A DNA stretch of 26,132 nt from contig WTGT01000325.1 in the NCBI GenBank assembly GCA_011523445.1, positions 1-26,132 on the forward strand, read 5' to 3'. The position numbers were made by a program, and so were the translations under genes. The notes beneath the pieces are model-generated. The model saw only the letters and a list, made by a program, of their open reading frames with translations, had not been told where the DNA came from and searched no databases. How positions within the stretch are numbered: the first letter of the stretch is position 1; every line of letters starts with the position of its first letter. Origin of the DNA: Paracoccaceae bacterium (GTDB lineage: Bacteria > Pseudomonadota > Alphaproteobacteria > Rhodobacterales > Rhodobacteraceae). This document shows positions 16,060 through 24,599 of this stretch, one piece after another.

Positions 16060-17127
16060 ATGTTGAGACAGATGTGTATGGCAATAGCAGCAGTGGCGTC
16101 GTTATTGTCCTTTACCGCCACCGCTGAGGCGCAATACTACGAAGATAAGCAAATAACAGTTCTGGTAAATTACGGGGCAGGCGGTACCACCGACATTTTG
16201 GCACGGATGATTGCCAAGCACATGGGAAAACATATCGCCGGCAACCCGAATATAATTGTCAAGAATATGCCTGGAGCAGGCGGAATAACCGCAACGAATC
16301 ATATGGGGAATTCTGTTGATGCCGATGGGCTGACGGTGGCTATATTTGCTTTACCAGTAATGCAGCAGGTGCTGTCGGACGAGGCGTTATCCTTTAAACT
16401 TTCTGATTTTGTCTGGCTCGGAGGAACTGGTTTGCCCACCACGTGTGTCATACGTAAAGATGCTGGCGCGGGCATCAGCACAGTGGACGATCTCCAGACG
16501 GTAGGATCTTTTAATTTGGCCGGTTACAGGAATACGTCATCGACCGATGTCAGGATGCGGCTGGGACTGGACCTCTTGGGAGTTGAGTATAATTATGTAC
16601 CAGGCTACGTATCCGCTTCCAAGGTCAATGCTGCAATGCTACAGGACGAGGCTCAATTTTCCTGTGGGTCAATTCTTGCGATCCGAAATCTATTTGGGCC
16701 GAACTTGATCGAGCCCGGTTTGGCAATACCACTCTGGTACTATGCTGTAGTCGATTCCGACGGCAATGACGTGAAGGACGATCGGCTGGCTGGTATCCCG
16801 ACTTTTAGTGAAGTCTTTGAGAAATTCAACGGCGAACCGCCATCAGGAATTCCGTATGATGCTCTGACGTTGATTAACAATTCGGTGGTCACCATGCTAT
16901 GGGGATCTTTTGTTCCCAAGGGAACTCCTGACGAAGCGGTTGCGTCCTTGCGTATGGCGTGGGATTCGCTCTCTTCAGATCCGGAATTCATAGCTGAGTA
17001 CGAGGCCATGACCAGCGGAGCACCAATACTCACAAATGCTTCCAAGGTTCAGGAAAACATACAGAAACTCGTCAATCTAAGCCCAGAATTAGTGACGTTC
17101 GTAAGCGACCTAATCAGTGCGGAGTAA
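16060..17127 (+). CDS. tctC: Tripartite tricarboxylate transporter substrate-binding protein (TctC/Bug family)
   Basis: Periplasmic solute-binding protein of the Bug/TctC family, 355 residues. It has a signal peptide (residues 1 to about 24, cleavage after ATAEA). The mature part begins QYYEDKQITVLVNYGAGGTTDILARMIAKHM and continues with NIIVKNMPGAGGITATNHM, the two loops that hold carboxylate ligands in this family. The ending AYEAMTSGAPILTNASKVQENIQKLV is typical. The usual VPYKG segment is replaced by YNYVPGYVSASK and the insert with CGSILAIRNLFG is variant, so the ligand is not necessarily citrate. It is followed after 75 bases by the fused membrane subunit. That gap contains a short 5-base-pair hairpin (17154-17172). 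Ligand unknown. Confidence 0.9.
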   Translation: MLRQMCMAIAAVASLLSFTATAEAQYYEDKQITVLVNYGAGGTTDILARMIAKHMGKHIAGNPNIIVKNMPGAGGITATNHMGNSVDADGLTVAIFALPVMQQVLSDEALSFKLSDFVWLGGTGLPTTCVIRKDAGAGISTVDDLQTVGSFNLAGYRNTSSTDVRMRLGLDLLGVEYNYVPGYVSASKVNAAMLQDEAQFSCGSILAIRNLFGPNLIEPGLAIPLWYYAVVDSDGNDVKDDRLAGIPTFSEVFEKFNGEPPSGIPYDALTLINNSVVTMLWGSFVPKGTPDEAVASLRMAWDSLSSDPEFIAEYEAMTSGAPILTNASKVQENIQKLVNLSPELVTFVSDLISAE

Positions 17128-17202
17128 TCGCTTCCTGCAGTGACTCCAAGATGTCCCGGCAACGCGTCGGGAACTTCACTAGCTTGATGTAAGTGTGATG
17201 AA

Positions 17203-19152
17203 ATGTTCGAAGCCGCCTTAAGCGGGCTGGTGCAGGTGATTGCCTGGCCCGCAATTGGGTATTTGCTCTTTGGCGTCTTGGTTGGCCTCCTACTAGGCAT
17301 GATACCGGGATTATCAGGTCTTGTTGGATTTTCGATCATGTTGCCCTTCACTTTTGTGTTGGAGCCCGTACCTGCGCTTGCTCTCTTGCTTGGCATGTTC
17401 GCAGTAACCACCACGAGCGACACAATCGCATCGGTGCTGTTCGGCATACCTGGCACGTCAGCCTCACAGGCCACTATTCTTGATGGCCATCCGATGGCAA
17501 TGAAAGGTGAAGCTTCTCGGGCTTTTGGGGCCGCATTTACGGTTTCAGCCGTTGGTGGAATTCTCGGCGCTGTTGTGCTTGGTTTGTCGATTCCATTGGT
17601 GAAACCACTCATTCTCTACTTTGCACAGCCTGAAATTTTCATGCTAAGTGTATTCGGAATGACGATTGTGGGAACGCTTTCAGGCAATTCAATTCTGCTA
17701 GGATTGATTGCTGCACTCGCCGGGCTTGGACTCTCATATGTTGGGTATGCAGAAAATGGTGCTCTACCACGCTACGTTTTCGGCACCCTATACCTCCTTG
17801 ACGGCTTGCCTCTGATTCCAGTTGTGCTTGGATTGTTCGCCATTCCGGAACTGATTGAACTCGCCGTTCAAGGTGGTTCAATCTCGAAGGTGCCGCGGGA
17901 GGAAGTCAAAGGCGGGCTGATGACCGGTGTCAGAGATGCTTGCCGCAACTGGTGGCTAGTTCTGCGTTCAACGGCTATTGGAGCATATTTCGGACTGATG
18001 CCGGGACTCGGGGGTACCATCGTTGATTGGATGGCATATGGTCATGCGGTACAGAGTTCAAAGAGCAAAGGAACGTTCGGAAAGGGTGATGTACGTGGTG
18101 TCATTGCCCCGGAAACAGCGAATAATGCAATGAAAGGGGGAGCCCTAATACCAACTGTCGCCTTCGGCATCCCAGGCAGCCCATCAATGGCAGTGCTTCT
18201 TGGCGCATTCATGATCCAGGGTGTGGCCCCTGGGCCGGAAATGCTTACGGTCAAACTGGATTTCACCTTCGCCCTGATGTGGACGCTGGCGATTGCCAAT
18301 TTTGTGGGCGCACTGCTTCTTTTGCTAATCGCCGGGAAACTCTCACTAATCACATTCCTGAGCGGCCGCTTGCTTGTGCCGCTGGTAACGCTGTTCATTT
18401 TTTTAGGTGCATGGACTTCAAGCAGCAACATTGGTGACTGGATCGTACTGATGGTCTTCGGTATGGTGGGCTATATGATGAAGAAGGGCGGCGTTCCACG
18501 GCCGCCAATGGTTCTTGGGTTTGTAATAGGCCCGATCATGGAAAATGCCCTATTCATTACTACTCACGCATATGAAGGTCTGTCTTGGCTCAGCCGACCG
18601 GCTTGTCTGATTATTGCCATGCTTTGCTTAGTTTCGGTCGCCGTAGGCATTCGCAGGAATACTCAAAAAGCGGAAAGTAGCCAGATTGCCATTGAATCCC
18701 CGCGGTCAGACCCCACGATGTCACTTGCTATTGTCGGGTTGCTTTTGGCGTTTTCAATTCATGGATTGGCACCCACCTACTCATGGCCCGCAGACGTGGG
18801 CCGCATACCGATGCTCACATTTATTCCCGCTGTATTCATGTCCCTGACGGCATTACTACTCGGCATTTGGCAATTTCGGCAAAAGCTCACAAATGGCGAA
18901 GATATCTTTCCGAATAAGAGTGAATTGGGCCGGGTTTTCCAACTTTGGCTTTGGTTGCTGGGAATAGTATTTGTCACGATTACAGTCGGGCAACTCTTCG
19001 CACTTCCGATGTTCATCGCCCTCTATTTCTTGACGGTGACCCGATATGCTTGGTGGGTTGCTCTGCTCAGCGCAGCGGGAACCTGGACATTTCTTTATGT
19101 TATTTTTGATCGCACCATCGGAGTGGTATGGTATCCAGCGCTCCTGTTCTAG
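17203..19152 (+). CDS. Tripartite tricarboxylate transporter, fused TctA-TctB membrane protein
   Basis: 649 residues. Residues 1 to about 480 are the large TctA membrane subunit (LLGMIPGLSGLVGFSIMLPFTF, LFGIPGTSASQATILDGHPMAMKGEASRAFGAAF, PGLGGTIVDWMAYGHA, APETANNAMKGGALIPTVAFGIPGSPSMAVLLGA). After a hydrophilic linker at about 486-505 (RRNTQKAESSQIAIESPRSDP) come four hydrophobic segments that fit the small TctB subunit. No separate tctB exists between tctC and this gene, which supports the fusion. The start ATG at 17203 begins directly with the TctA N-terminus. Together with TctC it forms an importer driven by the ion gradient. The next gene on the same strand is 477 bases away. Confidence 0.9.
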   Translation: MFEAALSGLVQVIAWPAIGYLLFGVLVGLLLGMIPGLSGLVGFSIMLPFTFVLEPVPALALLLGMFAVTTTSDTIASVLFGIPGTSASQATILDGHPMAMKGEASRAFGAAFTVSAVGGILGAVVLGLSIPLVKPLILYFAQPEIFMLSVFGMTIVGTLSGNSILLGLIAALAGLGLSYVGYAENGALPRYVFGTLYLLDGLPLIPVVLGLFAIPELIELAVQGGSISKVPREEVKGGLMTGVRDACRNWWLVLRSTAIGAYFGLMPGLGGTIVDWMAYGHAVQSSKSKGTFGKGDVRGVIAPETANNAMKGGALIPTVAFGIPGSPSMAVLLGAFMIQGVAPGPEMLTVKLDFTFALMWTLAIANFVGALLLLLIAGKLSLITFLSGRLLVPLVTLFIFLGAWTSSSNIGDWIVLMVFGMVGYMMKKGGVPRPPMVLGFVIGPIMENALFITTHAYEGLSWLSRPACLIIAMLCLVSVAVGIRRNTQKAESSQIAIESPRSDPTMSLAIVGLLLAFSIHGLAPTYSWPADVGRIPMLTFIPAVFMSLTALLLGIWQFRQKLTNGEDIFPNKSELGRVFQLWLWLLGIVFVTITVGQLFALPMFIALYFLTVTRYAWWVALLSAAGTWTFLYVIFDRTIGVVWYPALLF

Positions 19153-19629
19153 TAGGGCCCTTAGACCAAATAACAGTGTCTAGAAATATACTCTGATTCT
19201 GTATCACGACGCCAATTCCAAAAATATCCGCGACCTTGTCGTACGCTTTAAAGGGATTCCCGCTTTGACTGTTCAATCGGAGTTATGAAAGCCGTTGGTA
19301 CTGTTTTGTTTGTTGAGTGGCTCGATCACCACTAATGTGTACCTAAAGCATAGTAAGTTTCATTAGATTGAATCTCTGCCCCTTGGGTTTAGAGATAAAT
19401 CCATCCTCCCTTCGTTGTCTCGAAGGATTGGACCGCCAGTCCCAGGGTTGAGATTAACTCTGATAGTTACCGTTTTGGGGGGAAAACTGTTTTATAGAAG
19501 ATTAAATCGTTAAAACCAAGATTGGCAAAAACAAATTGGTATTTAAATATATCCCTCCTCCCGAATTGGGCCTGTAAATATAAATATGGTCTATTTCTGG
19601 CGTAATGTATTAAGATAAAGGACAAGTCT
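19153..19629. other. 477-base region without a recognisable gene
   Basis: The first half is GC-balanced like the upstream block, the second half AT-rich like the rest of the window, so the block boundary probably lies in it. A 35-codon frame ending near 19288 (HDANSKNIRDLVVRFKG, then IPALTVQ) looks protein-like but matches nothing I recognise. A perfect 6-base hairpin, CCTTCG-TTGTCT-CGAAGG, lies near 19409-19426 without a T run. The argJ promoter should be in the last 150 bases, but no clear boxes were found. Confidence 0.4.
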
Positions 19630-20892
19630 GTGGCTGATAAATATGTAGTCTCACCTTTGGCACCTCCCGAGGGGTTTCCCGTTCTACCCTTGATCAAGGG
19701 TGTCAGATTGGCAACTGCAACAGCTGGAATAAAATACTCGCGAACTGATGTCATGCTGGCTACAATTAATCCGGTTTCGGCGGTGGCTGGTGTTTTTACC
19801 CAATCGTCCACCCGATCTGCTGCTGTAATTGATTGCGAAAGGAAACTCCATAAGATCGCTGATTCGGAAAACAGTCTACCGGAAGAAATTGCTGTTCTGG
19901 TCAACTCGGGAAATGCCAATGCCTTTACCGGTCGGGCTGGTGAGGACGCAGTGAAGGAAGTTTCCTGTCAAACGGCAAAACTTTTGGGTCTTGACGAAAA
20001 CAGTGTATTTACTGCTTCTACAGGTGTAATCGGAGAACCACTTGCTTTCGGGAAAATCACAAGGGTCCTTGCTGAACTAAAAAACAATCTCTCTGAAAAC
20101 AATCTGAAGGATGCCGGTCAAGCAATCATGACGACCGATACCTTTCCCAAGGGTGCAGGAACTGTTGTAGACTTTTCCGATAAACCAGTTGCAATATCAG
20201 GGATTGCCAAGGGTTCGGGTATGATTGCGCCCGACATGGCAACTATGCTGGCCTATGTCTTTACAGACGCCAATATTGATCAGGCCACTCTTCAATCCAT
20301 GGTTTCCGAATTAACCGAGATAACATTTAATTCGGTTTCCGTCGATGGTGATACCTCTACCTCCGATACCTTTATGGTGGCTGCTACCGGATTGGCCGGG
20401 AATAAAAAGATCGTGGACCAGGAAACAAGTGATGCCAGGAAATTCAAGGCGGGTTTGCAATCCGTGATGATGTCCTTGGCACAGCAAATTGCAAGAGACG
20501 GGGAAGGAGCCACCAAATTTGTGGAAATTTCAGTGGTCGGAGCAGAAAACAATTCTGATGCAAAAAAAGTGGCCAAATCCATCGCTAACTCTCCTCTGGT
20601 AAAAACGGCTATTTCAGGGGAGGATCCAAATTGGGGGCGTGTTGTCATGGCTGTAGGTAAATCCGGTGCCAAGGCAGATCGAGATTTGTTAGCCATAGGA
20701 TTTGGGAATATTCTTGTTGCCGAAAATGGTCAGGTTGCCGATAGTTACAAGGAAGAATTGGGTCAAGACTACATGAAAAGACAGGAAATCCTGATCACTG
20801 TGGATTTGGGTCTGGGCAAGGGGAGTTCCCGCTTTTGGACTTGTGATTTTTCCCATGGTTATATTTCCATCAATGCCGATTACCGATCATGA
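19630..20892 (+). CDS. argJ: Bifunctional ornithine acetyltransferase/N-acetylglutamate synthase
   Basis: ArgJ, 420 residues, full length. It transfers the acetyl group from N-acetylornithine to L-glutamate and, in bifunctional forms, makes N-acetylglutamate from acetyl-CoA. The precursor self-cleaves before Thr205 in IAPDMATMLAYVFTDA. FTQSSTRSAAV, NSGNANAFTG, TASTGVIGE, SVDGDTSTSD and GEDPNWGRVVMAVGKSG follow family order. The C-terminus is slightly variant (SRFWTCDFSHGYISINADYRS) but conserves the C-D-F/L-S/T-xxY-I-N-A-x-Y-R end. The start is GTG at 19630 with AAGGAC upstream. It overlaps mutT by 4 bases (ATGA). Its product N-acetyl-L-glutamate links it to dgcN/dgcA downstream. Confidence 0.95.
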   Translation: MADKYVVSPLAPPEGFPVLPLIKGVRLATATAGIKYSRTDVMLATINPVSAVAGVFTQSSTRSAAVIDCERKLHKIADSENSLPEEIAVLVNSGNANAFTGRAGEDAVKEVSCQTAKLLGLDENSVFTASTGVIGEPLAFGKITRVLAELKNNLSENNLKDAGQAIMTTDTFPKGAGTVVDFSDKPVAISGIAKGSGMIAPDMATMLAYVFTDANIDQATLQSMVSELTEITFNSVSVDGDTSTSDTFMVAATGLAGNKKIVDQETSDARKFKAGLQSVMMSLAQQIARDGEGATKFVEISVVGAENNSDAKKVAKSIANSPLVKTAISGEDPNWGRVVMAVGKSGAKADRDLLAIGFGNILVAENGQVADSYKEELGQDYMKRQEILITVDLGLGKGSSRFWTCDFSHGYISINADYRS

Positions 20893-21287
20893 ACATCGAT
20901 CTGGCTTCTGTTGTTGCCTTGGTTGATACGGACGGACGAGTGTTGCTTGCCCGTAGGCCTGCCGACAAGTCATTTGGTGGTTTTTGGGAATTTCCCGGCG
21001 GCAAGGTCGAGCCTAACGAAACACCCGAAAATGCTGCTTTGAGGGAACTGAAAGAGGAGCTGGGAATCGATACCTGGTCCAACTGTCTCGCACCTTTGAC
21101 CTTTGCCAGTCATGAATATGATGGTTTTCACCAGATTCTGCTTTTATTTGTTTGTCGAAAATGGCATGGAATCCCTTTTCCCATGGAGGGCAACGAACTG
21201 AAATGGATACATCCCAAGGATTTGTCAAAATATCCAATGCCCCCAGCCAATAAGGGCATGATGGCAATTCTGAGGGATTGGTTGTAA
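20889..21287 (+). CDS. mutT: 8-oxo-dGTP diphosphatase (MutT, Nudix)
   Basis: Nudix hydrolase of 132 residues, typical MutT size. The full Nudix box runs from Gly38 to Gly59 (GKVEPNE...RELKEELG: G-x5-E-x7-REUxEExGU), preceded by the nucleotide-contact segment LLARRPADKSFGGFWEFPGG. It hydrolyses 8-oxo-dGTP to keep oxidised guanine out of DNA. Its ATG overlaps the argJ stop (ATGA), so translation is coupled, an arrangement frequent in Alphaproteobacteria. About 137 bases follow before dgcN, which may carry a separate promoter; no terminator hairpin was seen there. Confidence 0.92.
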   Translation: MNIDLASVVALVDTDGRVLLARRPADKSFGGFWEFPGGKVEPNETPENAALRELKEELGIDTWSNCLAPLTFASHEYDGFHQILLLFVCRKWHGIPFPMEGNELKWIHPKDLSKYPMPPANKGMMAILRDWL

Positions 21288-21424
21288 TTTGTAGAATCTG
21301 ATCATCCATTTGACCGGTACAACAATGTGTGGTTTGAGTATGTTTTATTTTATCGTGAAAAAATTATCTTCATGAGTGGTATTTGCTTGATTTTGTTTTC
21401 TTCTTCTCATTATTGGTGTGACCC

Positions 21425-22426
21425 ATGATTAAAAAACCATATTTGTTATTCCTAGGTGATGCACACGACCGGCTTGCTGCCAAAGTGGCCATCGGTATTA
21501 ATGATTGGCGGCCGCAGTATGCTGTAGGTCAAATCCGACTGACAGGGTGCAATGCAGATTTGGGGATTGATGAAATCTCCATTACCGAAGCTGTTGAAAG
21601 GGGAGCCAAAACCATGGTCATTGGTGTGGCCAACAGGGGTGGAGTCATCTCCGAGGGATGGAAGCCCCATCTTCTGGAAGCACTGGAAGCCGGTATGGAT
21701 CTGGCATCCGGTCTGCATGTCCTTTTGAATGACCAGCCAGATTTGGTAGATATGGCTCGGAAACACGGCAGAAAATTATTCGATGTCCGCAAGCCCAATG
21801 TTGACTACCCCATTGCGGATGGTCAAAAGCGATCAGGAAAAAGATGTGTCGCTGTTGGTACCGATGTTTCGGTTGGAAAGATGTATGTGTCTTTGGCCCT
21901 GCATCAGGAAATGTTGGCCCGGGGGATGAAAACCGCCTTTAGGGCAACTGGTCAGACCGGTATCCTGGTTGAGGGAGATGGTGTCCCACTTGATGCGGTT
22001 GTTGCTGATTTCATGGCAGGATCGATTGAATATCTATCCCCTGCCCAGGATGATGATCACTGGGACTTCATAGAAGGTCAAGGATCGTTGTTTCATGCCT
22101 CCTACTCAGGAGTCACCCTTTCGATAATTCATGGCGGCCAGCCTGATGCGCTGATTCTGTGCCATGAACCGACTCGAGAGTTTATGCGCGGTCTTCCCGG
22201 ATACAAATTGCCATCTCTGGAAGCATTAAGGGATCTGTCCTTGACCATGGCCCAGGTGGTCAATCCCGATTGCAAGGTTGCTGGCATCTCCCTTAACACC
22301 AGAAACATGGAGGAAAGTGAGGCCAGGAAAGTGGTGGATGAAACTGAACAGAGGATGGGATTACCCACAACTGATCCTGTACGGTTTGGTGTCGGTAAGA
22401 TTGTTGATTCTCTGCTGGCAATCTAA
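21425..22426 (+). CDS. dgcN: D-glutamate N-acetyltransferase DgcN (DUF1611 family)
   Basis: DUF1611/DgcN family protein of 333 residues. The N-terminal part (KPYLLFLGDAHDRLAAKVAIGINDWRP) and the central GTDVSVGKM loop (Gly145-Lys152, a P-loop like that of dethiobiotin synthetases) are diagnostic, with RATGQTGILVEGDGVPLDAVVADFMAGS after it. Members described from marine bacteria acetylate D-glutamate to N-acetyl-D-glutamate, the first step of a D-glutamate route. The next gene, 12 bases on, encodes the matching racemase, which supports this function rather than an unrelated DUF1611 role. The start ATG at 21425 has a weak GGTGTG upstream. Confidence 0.87.
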   Translation: MIKKPYLLFLGDAHDRLAAKVAIGINDWRPQYAVGQIRLTGCNADLGIDEISITEAVERGAKTMVIGVANRGGVISEGWKPHLLEALEAGMDLASGLHVLLNDQPDLVDMARKHGRKLFDVRKPNVDYPIADGQKRSGKRCVAVGTDVSVGKMYVSLALHQEMLARGMKTAFRATGQTGILVEGDGVPLDAVVADFMAGSIEYLSPAQDDDHWDFIEGQGSLFHASYSGVTLSIIHGGQPDALILCHEPTREFMRGLPGYKLPSLEALRDLSLTMAQVVNPDCKVAGISLNTRNMEESEARKVVDETEQRMGLPTTDPVRFGVGKIVDSLLAI

Positions 22427-22438
22427 CTCTATTTCTAC

Positions 22439-23404
22439 ATGAAAATTACCATCAAAGAAAACTCCTTCAAGCTTAATCAGCCATTCACTATCTCTAGGGG
22501 TTCAAGGTCACATGCCCATGTTCTTACGGTTGAGATCGAAGACGAGGGAATAATTGGCCGGGGAGAATGTGTACCCTATAAACGCTATGGAGAAACCCTG
22601 GAATCCGTTTCAGAAACAATAAAAGGCGTCAATCTACCGTTTGATCGTGAAACACTCCAGGATGTCGTTGGTTCCGGTGCAGCAAGAAACGCACTGGATT
22701 GTGCTTTATGGGACCTAGAAGCCAAGAAAAGCAACATGCCTGTCTGGCAACTTGCCGGGGTAAGCAGATTGCAGCCCTTGATTACCGCCTTCACCATCTC
22801 CCTTGGGACCCCCGAGGCCATGTATCAGGCTACCTTGGCCAACAAGGAACGACCGCTTCTCAAGGTCAAACTCGGTGGCAAGGGGGATATTCCCAGAATT
22901 GAAGCGATTCGCAAGGCGGCGCCAAATTCAAGGCTTATCGTGGATGCCAATGAATCCTGTCATGAAGACGATTTTACCGATTTGATTGCCAAGCTTTTGG
23001 AATTGGATGTTGCAATGGTTGAACAACCCTTTCCAGCAGGTCAGGATCATTATTTGAAAGATTTCAAATCCCCAATCCCAATTTGTGCTGATGAAAGCTG
23101 TCATGATTGCAAATCACTTGACGACCTAGTTGGCAAATACGACATGATAAACATCAAACTGGACAAGACCGGTGGCTTGACCGAGGCTCTGAAGCTCCTT
23201 GCTAAAGGTAAGGAAATGGGATTTGATATCATGGTTGGGTGCATGATCGGCTCGTCCCTTGCCATGGCCCCGGCCATGCTTGTTGCCCAGTATGCCTCAA
23301 TTGTTGATCTGGATGGTCCCTTGTTTCTGGTTGAGGACCGAAAACATGGGCTTGCTTTCGAGGGATCCAAGGTTTTCCCCCCTGAGACCATGCTTTGGGG
23401 ATAA
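22439..23404 (+). CDS. dgcA: N-acetyl-D-glutamate racemase DgcA (enolase superfamily)
   Basis: Enolase-superfamily protein of the dipeptide epimerase/MLE type, 321 residues. Catalytic lysines are Lys144 in LKVKLGG and Lys240 in NIKLDKTGG. Metal ligands are Asp169 (VDANE), Glu195 (VEQPF) and Asp218 (CADES). With a Lys on each face of the pocket it can invert a stereocentre in both directions. Sequence alone would also allow L-Ala-D/L-Glu epimerase, but adjacency to dgcN (12 bases) and a D-amino-acid transaminase gene favours N-acetyl-glutamate racemisation. The product N-acetyl-L-glutamate can enter arginine synthesis or be deacetylated. No good ribosome site precedes the ATG, so it probably depends on translation of dgcN. 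Confidence 0.85.
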   Translation: MKITIKENSFKLNQPFTISRGSRSHAHVLTVEIEDEGIIGRGECVPYKRYGETLESVSETIKGVNLPFDRETLQDVVGSGAARNALDCALWDLEAKKSNMPVWQLAGVSRLQPLITAFTISLGTPEAMYQATLANKERPLLKVKLGGKGDIPRIEAIRKAAPNSRLIVDANESCHEDDFTDLIAKLLELDVAMVEQPFPAGQDHYLKDFKSPIPICADESCHDCKSLDDLVGKYDMINIKLDKTGGLTEALKLLAKGKEMGFDIMVGCMIGSSLAMAPAMLVAQYASIVDLDGPLFLVEDRKHGLAFEGSKVFPPETMLWG

Positions 23405-23439
23405 TTGTATTGTATTTATAGTATAGAACAGGAGTTGAA

Positions 23440-24294
23440 ATGAACCGCATTGTTTATGTTAACGGAAAATACTTGCCGGAAAATGAAGCCAAGGTATCCA
23501 TTTTCGATCGGGGCTTTTTATTTGCTGATGGGGTATACGAAGTTACTTCCGTACTGGATGGGAAATTGATAGATTTTCCAAGCCATCAAAGGAGATTGGC
23601 AAGGTCCCTGAATGAAGTTGGAATGGTTGCACCCTGTACCGACAATGAACTTTTGGACATTCATCGAGAATTGGTAACCAGAAACAGCCTTCACGAAGGA
23701 ATGATTTACCTTCAAGTAACCAGGGGAGAGGCCGACAGGGATTTTCTTTTCCCAGAAAATGCCAAACCAACAATCGTTTTGTTTACACAAGCCAAAAACC
23801 TGACCAATTCACCAAAAATCAAATCGGGTTACAAGGTAATTACTGTTCCGGACTTACGTTGGAAAAGGCGCGATATAAAGACTGTACAACTTTTGTATCC
23901 ATCAATGGCAAAAATGGAAGCCACCCGAGCAGGTGCAGATGATGCTTGGCTGGTTGAAGACGGATTTATAACCGAGGGAACTTCAAATAATGCCTATATT
24001 GTTCAGGCTTCAGGCAATATCATTACCAGAAACCTGTCCAATGACATTCTGCACGGCATTACCCGGGCAACCTTATTGCAGTTTGCAGCCGAAGAAGGGG
24101 TAACTGTTGAACAAAGACCTTTCACATTGGATGAGGCCCTTGGAGCAGAAGAAGCCTTTATAACTGCTGCCTCCTTGTTTGTTGCACCAGTAATTGAAAT
24201 TGATGGCAAGCCTGTCGGCAATGGAAAGCCCGGACCAATCGTTAGCAGATTGCGAAAAATCTATCTTGAGAAATCCATGGAAGCGGCCATGTAG
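23440..24294 (+). CDS. dat: D-amino-acid transaminase (PLP fold type IV)
   Basis: Fold-type IV aminotransferase of 284 residues. The PLP lysine is Lys147 in RRDIKTVQLL, equivalent to Lys145 of Bacillus D-amino-acid transaminase. The cofactor-contacting ITEGTSNNAYIV loop follows. The N-terminus VYVNGKYLPENEAKVSIFDRGFLFADGVYEV and RGEADRDFLFP are the D-amino-acid transaminase variant, not branched-chain or aminodeoxychorismate lyase. It swaps amino groups between D-amino acids (such as D-Ala) and 2-oxoglutarate, giving D-glutamate for dgcN. It has a good AGGAG ribosome site and lies 35 bases after dgcA. It is the last gene of the cassette; about 190 bases after it hold no feature I recognise. 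Confidence 0.9.
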   Translation: MNRIVYVNGKYLPENEAKVSIFDRGFLFADGVYEVTSVLDGKLIDFPSHQRRLARSLNEVGMVAPCTDNELLDIHRELVTRNSLHEGMIYLQVTRGEADRDFLFPENAKPTIVLFTQAKNLTNSPKIKSGYKVITVPDLRWKRRDIKTVQLLYPSMAKMEATRAGADDAWLVEDGFITEGTSNNAYIVQASGNIITRNLSNDILHGITRATLLQFAAEEGVTVEQRPFTLDEALGAEEAFITAASLFVAPVIEIDGKPVGNGKPGPIVSRLRKIYLEKSMEAAM

Positions 24295-24485
24295 ATGTCT
24301 TTGGCTGGAAATTATATATTTAGGTTGATAAACCCTTATTGTGGTAAATACTACCTACATACGTAATTCCAGACTGCTTATGTCAGGCTAGATATTTTCC
24401 AAATAAATTCTGGGTTTGAATTAATCTTTCCAGGTTTTTCTCGGATTATTGTTTGTTGAATTCCAACAGTTAAGAGGAAATCGCA

Positions 24486-24599
24486 TCACAACCTGTCAAA
24501 CAACCCAGCCCGGAATTTCCCGCGAATATTACCCTTCCCTTCTGCATGGGCAACGGCCTCCCCCAAGGCCTTGATCAACTCCTCACCAAATTCCGTCAT
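24486..24599 (-). pseudogene. Truncated antitoxin (XRE/HigA-like) of a decayed toxin-antitoxin pair
   Basis: The frame starts MTEFGEELIKALGEAVAHAEGKG, the N-terminal helix typical of XRE antitoxins paired with RelE/HigB-type toxins (..EL..SL.EA..HA.GK). Normally about 70 more residues with a helix-turn-helix follow. Here the similarity ends at about Gly23, 14 unrelated residues follow, and a TGA stops it after 37 residues. The rest of the gene is not found downstream. Its ATG overlaps the toxin stop in an ATGA, as in intact operons, so the pair was once functional and has been cut by a deletion near 24531. Confidence 0.65.

Noticed and set aside
17049..17612. 187-residue open frame on the minus strand over tctC/tctA
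   Set aside because: Low-complexity Pro/Ser/Thr-rich composition typical of antisense frames of a membrane-protein gene; no family pattern.
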